A stretch of DNA of 34,650 nt from Aureobasidium sp. EXF-3400 (Eukaryota > Ascomycota > Dothideomycetes > Dothideales > Saccotheciaceae): positions 1-34,650 of the forward strand of contig SWBL01000441.1 of NCBI GenBank assembly GCA_024195585.1. The letters run 5' to 3'. The notes beneath the pieces were generated by a model, which saw only the letters and a program-made list of their open reading frames with translations, was not told the DNA's origin and ran no database searches. The translations under genes were made by a program, and so were the position numbers. How positions within the stretch are numbered: the stretch's first letter is position 1; each line of letters starts with the position of its first letter. Positions 1 through 10,274 of this stretch are shown one piece after another.

Positions 1-84
1 GCTGCCAATCTCCTGGGCGACATCCTTGGGCAGGACGGGGTAGCCCTGGGGCTGCTCGACTTCGATTTCTCCGGCGTCAGACAT
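1..84 (-). CDS. rps5: 40S ribosomal protein S5 (uS7), first 28 codons only
   Basis: The reverse strand reads from an ATG at 84-82 to the window edge without a stop. The 28 residues run MSDAGEIEVEQ then PQGYPVLPKDVAQEIGS. The YPVLPK-(D/E)V-x-x-EIGS stretch is, from what I know of the family, the N-terminus of filamentous-fungal S5, just before the conserved KLFNKWS segment, which lies outside the window. S5 is a small-subunit protein near the mRNA exit site. No intron is visible in the part present. The gene is divergent from the SRA/YDG gene at 777 and shares its 692-bp intergenic region. Only the N-terminus is visible, so the call rests on a short match. The remainder of the gene is cut off by the window, not broken. 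Confidence 0.78.
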   Translation of the reverse strand, partial: MSDAGEIEVEQPQGYPVLPKDVAQEIGS

Positions 85-776
85 GTTGGCGATGTGATGA
101 GGGAGGGAAATGGGCTTGGTTGTCGAGTGGTCGCTGTTCGTCTAACGCAGTTTCGCGAGCTGGCAAATTCTGATCGACTGATTGTGGACTTTCGCTAGCC
201 GGAGTTTCGCCGTCGCATGCCAAGGCCATGACCTGCCGCCTTGCACCCTCGTTAAAGCCCGACCCGCCCGAGCTTCACTTCATCGGCTGCGACCACTTGC
301 ACGTCAGTGCTCTTCCTCGTCATCTATTACAAGTGTTGCCCTCATTCTATTTCGTATTGACTTGATCACTGGAGATTGAGCCCAGGTGATTTTGACAATG
401 TATGCATAGAATGTTGCGTATGCGGCTTCTCGAATTCTTCCACGGCTGCTGTGGAATTGTCATACCCGTTGGGTGCCGCCAGATGCAAGCAAGACAGTGC
501 AAAGTAAAAAGGTCTGCATTTTTTCCGCCATGATCCTTAATCACAACGTGCCGATCGAGGCTATGCCGTCGACCGCGAGATTAATCGTAGCATTTAGGCA
601 CTTGCTATATACGTGCCTTGTTTCCTCTCGTGACTTCATCAATGCAGATTTTCGTCCAAGCCAAGTGCCTTCAACTCGCTCCTTCCCTCGGTGTTTACTT
701 TGTCTCCATACCTATCTATCTTGTAAACACAACTAAACAGAATCCAACTCATTGATGACCTTTCGGCTTCACCGTT
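85..776. promoter_or_regulatory. Divergent intergenic region between rps5 and the SRA/YDG gene
   Basis: These 692 bp lie between two divergent starts and must hold both promoters. A TATATA run sits at about 606-611, some 170 bp before the ATG at 777. The last 120 bp before 777 are rich in pyrimidines, as is common in fungal 5' leaders. A short upstream ORF at 755-784 is listed separately. The small ORFs in this stretch show no protein-like composition and I do not call them. Confidence 0.5.
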
Positions 777-784
777 ATGGTTGA
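755..784 (+). promoter_or_regulatory. Upstream ORF overlapping the SRA/YDG start codon
   Basis: An ATG at 755 opens a nine-codon frame (MTFRLHRYG) that stops with TGA at 782-784, five bases past the main ATG at 777-779. The uORF lies in a different frame from the main ORF. Its ATG context is weak (T at -3) and the main ATG has G at -3. If the transcript begins upstream of 755, the uORF would lower initiation at 777 or allow backward reinitiation. The transcript start is not known from sequence. Confidence 0.4.
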
Positions 785-2426
785 TCAACCAGGATCCACA
801 GCCAAAAAGTCTCCTGCTCGCATCGAACAGGCCTCAATAACCGATGTCCAATACCTCAAAGGCCGTGTCTCATGGATTCGAGACGAGCTAGATCCCATTG
901 TCGCTCGTAATGGTCCGGATACCCTACGACCCGATATCGTTATCATTCTCTTCAAGCTTTTCGAACAGCTACGCACATCCTACTTGACTCTGGAAACTAT
1001 TCGCGACTCTCGCATACATCTGGCCCTCATCGAGATTTCTAGGCGTGCTACCAGATGGCCGGTCAGACTTATTGAAGAAGCCGAAGAAATTGTCCTCAAA
1101 TGGGAGTCTGAATGGGGTCCCCTTTCAAGTATCAAGGTCAATCTCTATGATACAGGCAGAAGATTACATGGCATCAGCACTCCTGAAGATCTCCAACGAG
1201 AGATGCTCCTCAACAAATGGTCGCGTAAAGAGACTGCATGGGTGAATCCCAATGCAGCGAGGCGAAACGGAGACCTCGGCTTTCTACCAGGAGAGTAAGT
1301 ATAGTTTCCCATGCTTCCTGATTTTCCTAACGCGCCTTCCAGCTGGTGGATTAACACCATGTTTGCATATCACGACGGCATCATTGCCAATCCATCATCA
1401 GACAGTGGCGTTACCACCTGCTACACACAAGCATACGCCTTACTATTAGCAGATGGTGATGAATTGGATTGTACAGATCCAGCACACTTCATTTATCGCT
1501 CGACCCCTGGAGATGTTAGACGGTATCACCTTTGTGCCGGGACGTTAGCCTCGAGGCGGCCTATCCGTGTACTGCGAAGCCATACTTTACGCAGCTTCTT
1601 CGCTCCACGTGCTGGTGTCAGATACGATGGGCTTTACAAGGTTTCTGGATGGCGAATCACTCAGGACCCAAAGACAAAAGAAATCAACTATTACATATCA
1701 TTCGACCGTCTGCATTCGGAACCACCTCTTAGTCCAGTGTTAGAGCATCCGACTGCGGAAGAACTGGACGACTATCGTGAGTACAAACGCATCCGAAAAG
1801 AGATACGTAAAAATCGCAATCTCTTGCGTCACGGTCTGCGATTCGGTGCTTCCAACACCGCTTCTACCTCTACCCAGGACCGCATGTCAATACCCAAGAA
1901 GACCGGAAGTCACGATACCACGAAAACTATTCAAAAGCAGCCGTCACAGAGGAGAGGTAGCTCGTTGTCTTTACAACTACCAGCTCCCGAGCCTCCTTGT
2001 GACCGAAACGTGCCAACAAAACTTGAAACGAAATCTGAGAACCCTTTCTTTGCTAGCCCGACGCCTGACGACAATCCTTTCTTCTCCGGTGGCCTGGACT
2101 CGCAAACTGGACTTGGCAAGATCAACACGCTGCGTCCCGACATGATAAACTACGCACCTGTGCTACAAGCCGCTTCTGCTGCTGGCGCGGCTATCGATCC
2201 ATTCTTTGCAAACGCTTTAGAAGAGCAAGCATCGAAGAGGGCAGCTGCTTTTAGATTAAGCATCAGTCCACCAACATCTCCACGTTCTCCAAAATCGATG
2301 AGCTTAGGTCTTGGTGGCAGAAAACCAATGGTTGGATTTATTAGCACCATTCACGAGGCAGATGAGCCGAGGAGCCATCCATACATGAGGCGAGATTCGC
2401 AGAGTCCAGTGCTCTCCAAAGACTGA
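777..2426 (+). CDS. SRA/YDG-domain protein with disordered C-terminal tail
   Basis: There are two exons, 777-1294 and 1343-2426, joined across a 48-nt intron (donor GTAAGT, branch CTAAC at about 1326, acceptor CCAG), giving 533 residues. Splicing restores the run GDWWINTMFAYHDG. Residues about 165-300 resemble the SRA (SET and RING associated) fold: an entry segment, RRPIRVLRS, then R-YDG-LYKV with YDG at 267-269, as in UHRF1 (RYDGIYKV). Known SRA domains bind modified or hemimethylated cytosine. No RING, PHD or SET domain is visible, so this is a stand-alone fungal SRA protein. Residues 1-160 are probably helical and I do not recognise them. The tail from about 330 is low-complexity and Ser/Pro-rich and carries NPFF at 406, NPFF at 417 and DPFF at 458. 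DNA binding is inferred from the fold only; the substrate is unknown. Confidence 0.85.
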
Positions 2427-2855
2427 AGACTATGTCTACTCATTCCCATTCATCTTTGCTTCATTCCCCCAGCGATATTGATACCCTATTAGCAACCAAG
2501 TCTCGTCCTAGAATCATACTTTTCATCTTCTTCAAATTTCCCTGTAACTTTCGCCGATTCAGAATACAGGTCGTGTCAACATTGCCGTCATCGTTTAGAA
2601 TCGTTTCTCGACTTACTCGTTTGCGTAATGGCTCGCTGCCAATGTGGAAAGGAGATTTCGAGAAGGTGATGTTATGTACCGTTACAGAGAGATGTGGTAT
2701 TTCTATGTCATATTGTGACCCTGGCCGTCTGCCAAAAACTGCGTTGCTCGGCAAAGCTCCCCGCGCCACATAGTATCAACAAACACTTTTTATGGCGACA
2801 GTCCAGAATCCATATAATCTTGATTGTCTTTCAGCTTTCTGCTTGCATAGTAACT
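2427..2855. other. Intergenic: SRA 3' region and WRAP73 promoter
   Basis: These 429 bp separate two genes on the same strand and should carry the 3' end of the SRA transcript and the WRAP73 promoter. A pyrimidine-rich stretch (CTTTCAGCTTTCTGC, about 2828-2842) precedes the proposed WRAP73 ATG at 2856. Two opposite-strand frames of about 100 codons cover the area, but neither has recognisable protein features. Confidence 0.4.
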
Positions 2856-4926
2856 ATGGACGTTTCTGAATTAATAGAATGTAAGATTGTGTCTCACTCA
2901 TTGTCTTCATTCTTCATGCACCCCCCTCTCGTAAAAGAATCAGCGCGCGGATCCAAAGACAAGATTATGATTCTCATACGCGACATTGTGTTGTTTCTGG
3001 TTGAGTACAGATTGAACATCTTGCAGTCATGTATGGGTTCATCCCATGTTTGGTCGTGGTCCCGTAGTGGGTGAAATCTACTCATAGCCAACTGCACTTT
3101 CACACCTCCTTCAAAAGGACGCTACCCTTACCTTCGATGCAACCATACCTTCATCAAAAATCTGTTGGGAGCTGACATCAAAACCACAGCAACAATACAT
3201 GCCTCGCCATCGCCAGATGGCCATTACATCGCTGGTCTAACCCCCGATCACCTCTACATTTATTACACAGCAACTCTGACCATTACGTCTTCTTTTCCAC
3301 TCGACAACTCGAATTCTCCAACAACTCGATCTACCGAAACACCTACACTACATTGGACACCATGTTCGCTTTCTATCATTCTGCAGACCAGCAGTTATGT
3401 GTCACTCTACAGCCTGGCAAACACGGCTAGCAGGGTGAAAATTGCCAATGGAAGTGCCAGCTTGGGTAGAGTTGCAAGTGTGGACGTTTTTGGTGAGAAT
3501 ATTTTTGTGGTCTGGGAGTTTGGCAGGGTCGGTGTTTTTGAGATTGCGAGGGGCCGGATTACAGAGGTTGGGGAGTTGAAGACTGGCATTGGAAGCTTGA
3601 AGTCTGCATGGGGGATCAGGAGGGTCAAGGGCAGAGCTGAAGGTGTGTTTTCTTTCATGTTATCTCAGGCTTACAGGGAAAATGCGGCTAACAATCACAG
3701 TACTTGCCATGTTGTGTCGCAATTCGGCAATAGACGTGTTGTCCTTGATATTGGTTCCGTCGACTACACCGTTTACGACCATAAACATACCGACAACCGA
3801 TGCTCAGTCATTAGCTTGGAGCCCGTCAGGCAAATGGCTGAGCATACTAGACACACCATTGAGTGCACCAAACTCTGCCGTGCACATATATACTGCAGAT
3901 GGCAACTTCTATCGCAGTTATCCTCCTGCAAGTTCTGTACCCATTGAGGAGACCTACGCCTTAGGTCCTCTGCGTCAAGTATGGGGACCTAATCATCTCG
4001 CTCTCGCCAATGCAGACGGCAGCATCACTCTTCTCTCCACAACCACTTTCTCTCCGGTGTGCACCTTTGAGCCATGGACAACAACTGAAGACGACATCTC
4101 AGCCGTATACCGCGAGCAAGTCAGTGGCAAAGGCGAGCGCAACTGGACATACCTGGGTAACGGCGACGACACCACATTCCAACTCTTAGCATCCTACTCA
4201 CCGGCCATTGAGATGAAATTTGATGCAGCTGGCAAGTTCATTGCTTTCCGCTATGAGGCTTTTCCAGAGACCGTGGTTGTTTGGAAGATACCTTCTTCCA
4301 AGCCCATCTTCGCCTCTGGCACCCAAGACACCGAGCCAGAAACAGAAAACAATGAAGACCAGAATACATCGATATTGGTTTTCCATCATCACACCACTGT
4401 CAAGAAGCTGCACTGGCACCCTACAATCTCAGGTCTTTTGTTGTCTCACACAGAAGACAACCAAGTTTACCTGTCTTCCACTACAGGCGAGACAAATGCA
4501 CCACTACATCTCTCTCATTCCTTTTCTGCTCCTGCAGCAGCTTCATCAACTTCTTCTACTCCACCCACCGACCTTATCAATGTTCATTGGGTAGCTTCCT
4601 CCACTATCCTCATCACCACTAAAAAGCGCGGCTGGGTCATTGCATATCCTTTCGGTGCTCCCTCTGCTCCTTCGTCACCAGTTCAACCCAAGTCTTCGAC
4701 TGGAGTTAGGGGCATAGGAGATGAAGAGACGCAAGAAGAAGTCAGTGAGGATTCTTTGTATGATATACTGAGTGGGAGGACACCGTTGCCTGCACTCAGG
4801 ATCTCTGATGATTACCTGCCTGAGGATTCAGAGGTGGAAGAGGATGCAGAGGGGGGTCTAGATAGACTCAACGATACATTCAGAGGCAAGGGGACTGCAG
4901 GAACCATTGGGAGTTTTGAGTATTAG
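2856..4926 (+). CDS. WRAP73 (Wdr8)-family WD-repeat protein
   Basis: Proposed exons are 2856-2880, 3190-3642 and 3701-4926, giving 567 residues. Intron 2 (58 nt) has donor GTGTGT, branch GGCTAAC and acceptor CACAG. It joins ..KGRAE to VLAMLCRNSAIDVLS, matching the LAERR..KDYVS strand of human WRAP73. The frame open at 3190 has no in-frame ATG. A 25-nt first exon (MDVSELIE, donor GTAAGA) plus an acceptor at 3188-3189 (branch CTGAC, 3172-3176) gives MDVSELIES-TIHASPSPDG, close to the family start MNFSEVF..FSPDGKYL. Further WD motifs are LAWSPSGKWLSILD, LRQVWGPNHLALANADGSI and the VYREQ segment. WRAP73 proteins act with Msd1/SSX2IP at spindle poles and anchor microtubule minus ends. The C-terminal 100 residues are acidic and poorly structured. 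Family confidence is high; the first exon is inferred. Confidence 0.84.
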
Positions 4927-5166
4927 GTGAATAAGAAAATGGATGTCAACATCTGTAAAATGCACGTTTGCCAAAACTATTCTGTGCTTTGGTCGCCTTC
5001 CCACTTGTCGCCGTTGTTGCATCTCCCCTGAACTATTGAATGGACGCAATCAATGAGTTGAGACAAATACACCTAGCAAAGGATGGAAGGAGCGATTATA
5101 AATGCCCAACTTTCTATCAACCATATCAACACCCTCTACTCCCATCTACCTCGGAGCACACACCCT

Positions 5167-6900
5167 CTATCCCAAAATCTCCCCCCTGGGCAAAACCTTC
5201 ACAGGCAAAGACTTCTTATCCCAAACCAAATGCGTAGTCTGATCCAACCAATCTCTACTCGCTTCCTCAGCAAGCTTTACATCAAAATGCCACAGCAAAT
5301 TCGCCATGATCAATCTCATCTCGTGATATGCCAACGTCAAACCAATGCAGTTTCTAGGACCCACGGAGAAGGGTTGATGGACGTCTTTTCTGTCGTTGGC
5401 ATAGGTGGTGGAGTATAGGGGGTGGGAAGAGGGGAGCCAGCGTTCGGGGGCAAAGGTCTCGGGTGAGGTAAAGTTTGCGGGGTGGTGGTAGGCTGCGTAG
5501 TGAGGGATGCTGACTTTGACCTTTGGGGAGAGGTGGGGTTAGTGGATGGTATGAGGATAAGGGGAGGAGGTTACTTACGTTTGCTGGAATGAAGTGGCCG
5601 CCGATTGTTGCGCCGACGGAAGGGGTGATTCTTCTGATGCCTTCGGGGACAGCAGGGAACATTCTCATGCCTTCTTCCAGACAGGCAGATAGATACTGGA
5701 GACAAAATTCTGATTAGCTTTCTTCTTTTCTCTTGTAGTTTTCGGCCTTGTTATTTTCCTCACTTACAGGCAATCTAGGCAATGACTCCATGGTAATGTC
5801 GTCGATGCTGGCAAATGCTTCTCTGATCTCTTTGGTCAAATGATCGAGGACAGGCTTGTTGTTCAACAAATGCCAGGTCAGTCCACACAAACTTGTCGCT
5901 GTGGTCTCGGTACCAGCAATCATCAACAGATCGGCATTAGCATACAACTCATCCATAGTCATCTCTGCACCATCCTCCTTGTGCTTGAGCATCAGTCCTA
6001 ACATGTCGGGTCTTTCTGTCTTCATCTCGAGACGCTTATTGACCTTATCGACGGTAATCTTGTAGGAGGAGTCGATGGAGTCTTGAATGTGTTTTGGGAT
6101 CATCATAGTGGCGAGGCGGAAAAGGAGAGGGAAATATTGGAGAGCGCGAGAGGCACCGGCTAGCCAGATGGAGACGAAGAGTTGAGAAAGCCAGTCTGAG
6201 TATTCCATGTTTTCACAGAGACCGAGAGATTTGCCAAACATCAGGTCAGCGATGGTATCGAAGCTGTAGATAGGATCAGTGTCGTGTTGCTCCCATACCG
6301 TATGGCTCTTTTCTTGTTGAAAGTAGGCGAAAAGCCAAACAAGAACCAGAATACTGGAATCACTCACGTAACGCAGTTGAACACTTTAGCCATGTCGATA
6401 GCCTTGTTCTCCTTCATCCTCTCCTCCAACCTCTCAACCATCATACCAGTATACGTCGTCAACATACCCTGCTGCAACTTCAATGCCCTCTCACCAAACG
6501 CGGGTGCCAACATCTTTCTCTGTCTACCATGGTCGGCACCAGCCAACAGAATTGATCGCTTAGTGTTCTCAGAAAGCGCATAATTGGTCCAATCCTTCTT
6601 CAACTCTGGCTTCTTGAAACCGTAAATCTCTTTCCAGACCGGAGTTATGAAGGAGAGTTCGTTTGGCGCCATACGAACGATGGGTCCGTATCTGAGGTGC
6701 CATTTGAGGACTGTCTGGGGCTCGCGGCCGTTGATGTTTAGCCAGAGGCGTGGTAGGGGGGAGACAGCATTGAGGAAGGGTCCGGGATGCTGCGAGAGTG
6801 GATGGAAATAGAGGTTGTAGATGGCCTGAGTTGCGAAATAAAGAAACACTGCAGAGAGGGCTAAGATGCCAATGTTCGGCACGTCTTCAAGAAGTGCCAT
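5167..6900 (-). CDS. Cytochrome P450 monooxygenase (CYP65-like, E-class)
   Basis: Four exons on the reverse strand (6900-6368, 6263-5768, 5695-5579, 5520-5167) give 499 residues, the normal length for a microsomal P450. The introns of 104, 72 and 58 nt have donors GTGAGT, GTAAGT and GTAAGT. Visible features are an N-terminal membrane anchor (about 8-30), the hinge YFHPLSQHPGP, I-helix AGTET at 294-298, ExxR as EGMR at 351-354, PERW at 407-410 and the heme loop FSVGPRNCIG at 433-442 with ligand Cys440. All catalytic motifs are intact. The sequence resembles the isotrichodermin C-15 hydroxylase type (CYP65); the substrate cannot be read from sequence. No polyketide, peptide or terpene synthase is nearby, so it is not an obvious secondary-metabolite cluster member. 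The start ATG has a strong ACCATGG context. The gene converges with WRAP73, with 240 bp between the stops. Confidence 0.96.
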
Positions 6901-7979
6901 GGTCGGCAGACTTCGATAAGGATGAGAGGGTTAGTGCAGTCGTAAAATGAAGCACGAAAATGATTGACAACGAGCAGCAGACGCTGGTCAAGGCCTATAT
7001 AGGTTGTGCCTACCATATTGGTTGACAGAGTCCCCTCTTTCACGAACACTGCTTCAGTGGGGCAGTCGTTCTTGGGCACGTACGAATTGATATATATTTT
7101 CAGAAGATCTGCAGTGTGCTTTGGCGAATTGAATCCTTCTGCTAAGTCTGACCTATCATGAAGGCAGGATACTGACCGCAGTGGGAAACGAGTCTTTTAC
7201 CTGCATGAAAATTTGGAGCGATAGTGTCAAGAATAGATTGATGTCTCCAATAGGCGAAGGCACGAAGGATGCAAGATGTGGGGTTCTCGGTGTCATGGCC
7301 GCAAAATTATCAGGCACACAGGGTCATGTTTGTGTCTCCAAAGAGAGAGAGGAGAAAATCAGAGTGCTTGCTGTAACTTAATGCAAAGATATCAAAGGTC
7401 TCACGACTGTTAGAAGTGCATGAGGCTGGGTTGAAACGTGTAGCGGGTAAACGTCATGATTGGCAGGCGGACTTCCAAGTTCTGCAGGAAAGCACCCTCG
7501 TGGTACTCGAGTACTGATAGTCAGGCTGTGTAGAGACAGCGCCTGGCTGCGAGCAGATGGCGCAGTACAGTTCATAGCGGGTGATCTTAGTTGTAGGCAA
7601 AGAGGCTGAGTCGTAAAACAAGAAGGCCAAGGAGCAAATAAATGCCAATTGTGATGGCGCGACTGAGACAGAGTTCCTTGGACGGGCCTGAGTCTAGATA
7701 GCTCTTTTCTTGGCGGTGGTGACGCATTGCGACGTTTTTGTTGAAAGTGGGCGCTTCAATGCTCAGAGGACGCCAACCACTTCTTTTTCTGGAATCTCAA
7801 GTTGAAAACCTTCACACATTGATACGCGCATTCCTTCCCTTTGTTGAAATCTTGTCCCGCTTGCTTGTGCAAAGTCTTTGGAATCGACAAACCACGCGAC
7901 CTTATACCACGACCATCACAACCATCGCAGGCGTGACGAGCGGCTTATCGGAACCGTCTCTCACCCAACATCCGCCGTC
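6901..7979. promoter_or_regulatory. Divergent promoter region, P450 / Ecm3-like carrier
   Basis: These 1,079 bp separate divergent genes. A CCTATATAGG box at 6994-7003 is the likely P450 TATA element and is listed separately. The side next to the carrier gene (about 7740-7979) is rich in C and T. The reading frame there stays open upstream of 7980 as far as a TTG at 7878 but has no earlier ATG in that part. No other gene is supported. Confidence 0.45.
6994..7003 (-). promoter_or_regulatory. TATA/CArG-like box of the P450 gene
   Basis: The palindrome CCTATATAGG lies 94-103 bp upstream of the P450 ATG. It contains TATATA and also fits CC(A/T)6GG, the CArG form bound by MADS-box factors (Mcm1/SRF type). 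A TATA role is the simpler reading; MADS binding is a guess. Confidence 0.45.
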
Positions 7980-9716
7980 ATGACCTGGTTCACAGCTCCA
8001 ACCTCATACCGCCTCAACGCCGCAAATGCCTTGTCAACAGGAATGGGAAGCTTGAAGGAAAGAAGATACACTTCGGCCGCCGTCGAACTACCCATGATGG
8101 CTCTAGGAAATGGTCACACATCACACCCAGACTTTGCCCACCTGGTCCTGCTAGTCTTCGAAGCAGTGCTGGAGGTCGTGTGCGTCAGTCTGCCGGGTTA
8201 CATTGTAGCCAGGCGAGGCATGTTTGATGCAGAAGCTCAGAAAATGGTAGCCAACCTGAACGTCCAACTCTTCACGCCGTGTCTAGTCTTTACCAAGCTC
8301 GCCTCGCAACTCAACGCCGACAAGCTCGCCGATCTCGCCGTCATCCCCGTCATCTTCTGCGTCCAGACTCTCGTTTCATGGATTTGCGCTCGTCTCATGT
8401 CCAAGGCCTTTGGTTTCGGTAAGAGACAGACCAACTTCGTCATTGCCATGGGTGTCTTTGGCAATTCCAACTCGCTACCCATCTCCCTCGTCATCTCGCT
8501 TTCCAAGACTCTCAAGGGTCTGCACTGGGACCGTGTCCCTAACGACAACGACAACGAAGTTGCTGCAAGAGGTATCCTGTACCTACTCATCTTCCAACAG
8601 CTCGGCCAACTCGTGCGCTGGACTTGGGGTTACAATGTTCTGCTGGCTCCCGCTGTCGAAGCTGAGATTGTCGATGAAGAGAGGGACAACCTGATTGAAG
8701 AGGGCAGATACCGTGACGATGTCGACGAAGAAGACTTGGAGCAGGCTTCATCTTCTATCAAGAAGATCGGTGGCTCAGCATCCGGCACTGACTCTCCTCG
8801 TACTGTTTCTTCTATGGGCTCTTCATCTTCCAATGATGCTACTATTGTGAAGCCCGTTGAGGGTGAAGTCATGGCTACACCTGCCAATGGAAACATTGTC
8901 GGTACTGGACCTGGCAACTTTGCAGGCAATCTTGGTCCTCGTCAGCGCTCGACTGGCCACATGACACAATTCCCCAACTACTCGACTGCTTCGACCGATC
9001 ACTCTGAAGCTCCCACTGGCATCAAGGCCACCATCTCAAACTTCTTCGCTCGCATTGGTGCTTCGATCAGTTCCTTCTTCAACAACATGTTCGCCAAGCT
9101 TCCCCCTGGCATGCAGAAGTTCTTGAGCACTGTCTCTCACTACACTGGCCGCTTCTTGAAGGGAGTCTGGGAGTTCATGAACCCCCCACTCTGGGCTATG
9201 GTCGCTGCTTTGATCGTCGCCTCCGTCCCCAAGCTCCAGCACACCTTCTTCGCCCCTCACACCTTCGTCTCCAACTCCGTCACCCGCGCCATCCAGCAAA
9301 GCGGTGGTGTCGCCGTCCCCTTGATTCTTGTCGTCCTAGGTGCAAACCTCGCCCGGAACACTCTTCCTCAGGAAGAGTTGACAACCACCCCTGAAGGCAA
9401 GAAAGAAGAGCGCAATCTCCTCATCGCCGCTCTCGTCAGCCGTATGCTTCTACCCACCCTAATCATGGCTCCTTTCCTCGCCATATTCGCCAAATACGTC
9501 CCTGTCAGCATCTTGGACGATCCTATTTTCGTCATCGTCTGCTTTTTGCTTACTGGCGCTCCTTCTGCTCTTCAACTTGCCCAGATTTGCCAACTCAACG
9601 GTGTCTTCATGGGTGTAATGTCCAAATTGCTCGTGCAGAGTTATGTTGTCTGGATCTTGCCAAGCACACTTGTCTTGGTTATGGTTGCTCTCGAGGTTGT
9701 CGAATGGGCTGCTTAA
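7980..9716 (+). CDS. Ecm3-like auxin efflux carrier (PIN/AEC) family membrane protein
   Basis: A single exon of 578 residues runs from the ATG at 7980. Start alternatives are ATGs at 8043 and 8094/8097; the conserved part begins just after the last of these (HPDFAHLVLLVFEAVLEVV). The reading frame extends further upstream only to a TTG, so I reject a longer form. The N-terminal half has about five hydrophobic segments with the fungal family blocks FTPCLVFTKLASQL, VFGNSNSLPISLV and RGILYLLIFQQLGQLVRW. A hydrophilic, Ser-rich and acidic loop follows, and then about five more membrane segments (from WEFMNPPLWAMVAALIV through to the C-terminus). This split architecture is the AEC/PF03547 pattern. 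Yeast Ecm3 is of this family and is thought to act in internal membranes; plant relatives export auxin. The substrate here is unknown. Codon use is strongly C-ending, suggesting good expression. Confidence 0.9.
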   Translation: MTWFTAPTSYRLNAANALSTGMGSLKERRYTSAAVELPMMALGNGHTSHPDFAHLVLLVFEAVLEVVCVSLPGYIVARRGMFDAEAQKMVANLNVQLFTPCLVFTKLASQLNADKLADLAVIPVIFCVQTLVSWICARLMSKAFGFGKRQTNFVIAMGVFGNSNSLPISLVISLSKTLKGLHWDRVPNDNDNEVAARGILYLLIFQQLGQLVRWTWGYNVLLAPAVEAEIVDEERDNLIEEGRYRDDVDEEDLEQASSSIKKIGGSASGTDSPRTVSSMGSSSSNDATIVKPVEGEVMATPANGNIVGTGPGNFAGNLGPRQRSTGHMTQFPNYSTASTDHSEAPTGIKATISNFFARIGASISSFFNNMFAKLPPGMQKFLSTVSHYTGRFLKGVWEFMNPPLWAMVAALIVASVPKLQHTFFAPHTFVSNSVTRAIQQSGGVAVPLILVVLGANLARNTLPQEELTTTPEGKKEERNLLIAALVSRMLLPTLIMAPFLAIFAKYVPVSILDDPIFVIVCFLLTGAPSALQLAQICQLNGVFMGVMSKLLVQSYVVWILPSTLVLVMVALEVVEWAA

Positions 9717-10061
9717 AGCATCGAGGACGAAAAGTGAATATGAACCTCTGTATTATAGCCATCCGTCTGTTTTTTTGCTGCGTTTAGGCGTGTTATGACC
9801 ACTTATCTGACCCTCAATATTATACCAACGACTTAAGATTTTGTGGTTTCTTCCAGTGCAAGTTTCTTCATGGTGCCAATTTCGCTAATAGTAGAAGTGC
9901 TTGCAAACTAAAAGTAACGAACAGCATACCACACCAACATGAACCAAGACATTCCCACAAGCATGGCCACCAAGATCAAAAGATAAATGCAGTCGACATG
10001 ATCATCACACAAGACGCCCTTCTCGATCGTTTCGACTTGTACAACCTCTGCTTGGCTCTCA
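9717..10061. other. Convergent 3' intergenic region
   Basis: These 345 bp lie between the stops of the Ecm3-like gene and the Cys-rich gene. The DNA is moderately A+T-rich with ATATTATACC and AAGATTTTG runs that could serve 3'-end formation. I see no gene or structured element. Confidence 0.35.
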
Positions 10062-10274
10062 TCAGGTCTTCTCCTTCTTCCCACTGGTTGCTTCTTTCAT
10101 GCCGACACTCGACTCGGAAACCATATGATCGAGGCAGTAATGTGCCGACTTCTCGTAGTACTTGGTTTCGACGGTCTCGCAGCGCACGTTTGTACCGCGG
10201 CGTTTTTCGCATTGGCGAAAGTCTTCTTTGCGTTTGTCGCCGCAGGTGTAGCGGCGGTAGAATTGAGTGCACAT
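10062..10274 (-). CDS. Small cysteine-rich fungal protein, function unknown
   Basis: An intact 70-codon frame begins MCTQFYRRYTCGDKRKE and contains a spaced Cys/His set: C2, C11, C22, C32, C47 and H50, in the contexts Y.C, F.QCE, NVRC and HYCLDHM. This layout (MC..Y.YxCGxxxx, FxQC, NVxC, HYCxxH) matches a widespread but uncharacterised class of small filamentous-fungal proteins as I remember them. The set suggests a zinc-binding mini-domain. The tail is Ser/Lys-rich. The ATG at 10274 follows AAAAC (A at -3). Two overlapping frames in the same DNA are as long or longer but lack any pattern. I see no intron. No function should be assigned. Confidence 0.62.
   Translation of the reverse strand: MCTQFYRRYTCGDKRKEDFRQCEKRRGTNVRCETVETKYYEKSAHYCLDHMVSESSVGMKEATSGKKEKT

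Noticed and set aside
3165..3947. Reading frame of 260 codons starting at 3165
   Set aside because: It starts with TTG and runs through the second WRAP73 intron into a wrong frame. The supported part is used in the spliced model from 2856.
7878..7979. Longer N-terminus for the Ecm3-like protein
   Set aside because: The apparent start is TTG, and the extra 34 residues (His/Arg-rich) lack any conserved feature.
5167..9716. P450 plus transporter as a secondary-metabolite cluster
   Set aside because: No backbone enzyme (polyketide, peptide or terpene synthase) is present, the Ecm3-type carrier is a general family, and the neighbours are housekeeping genes.
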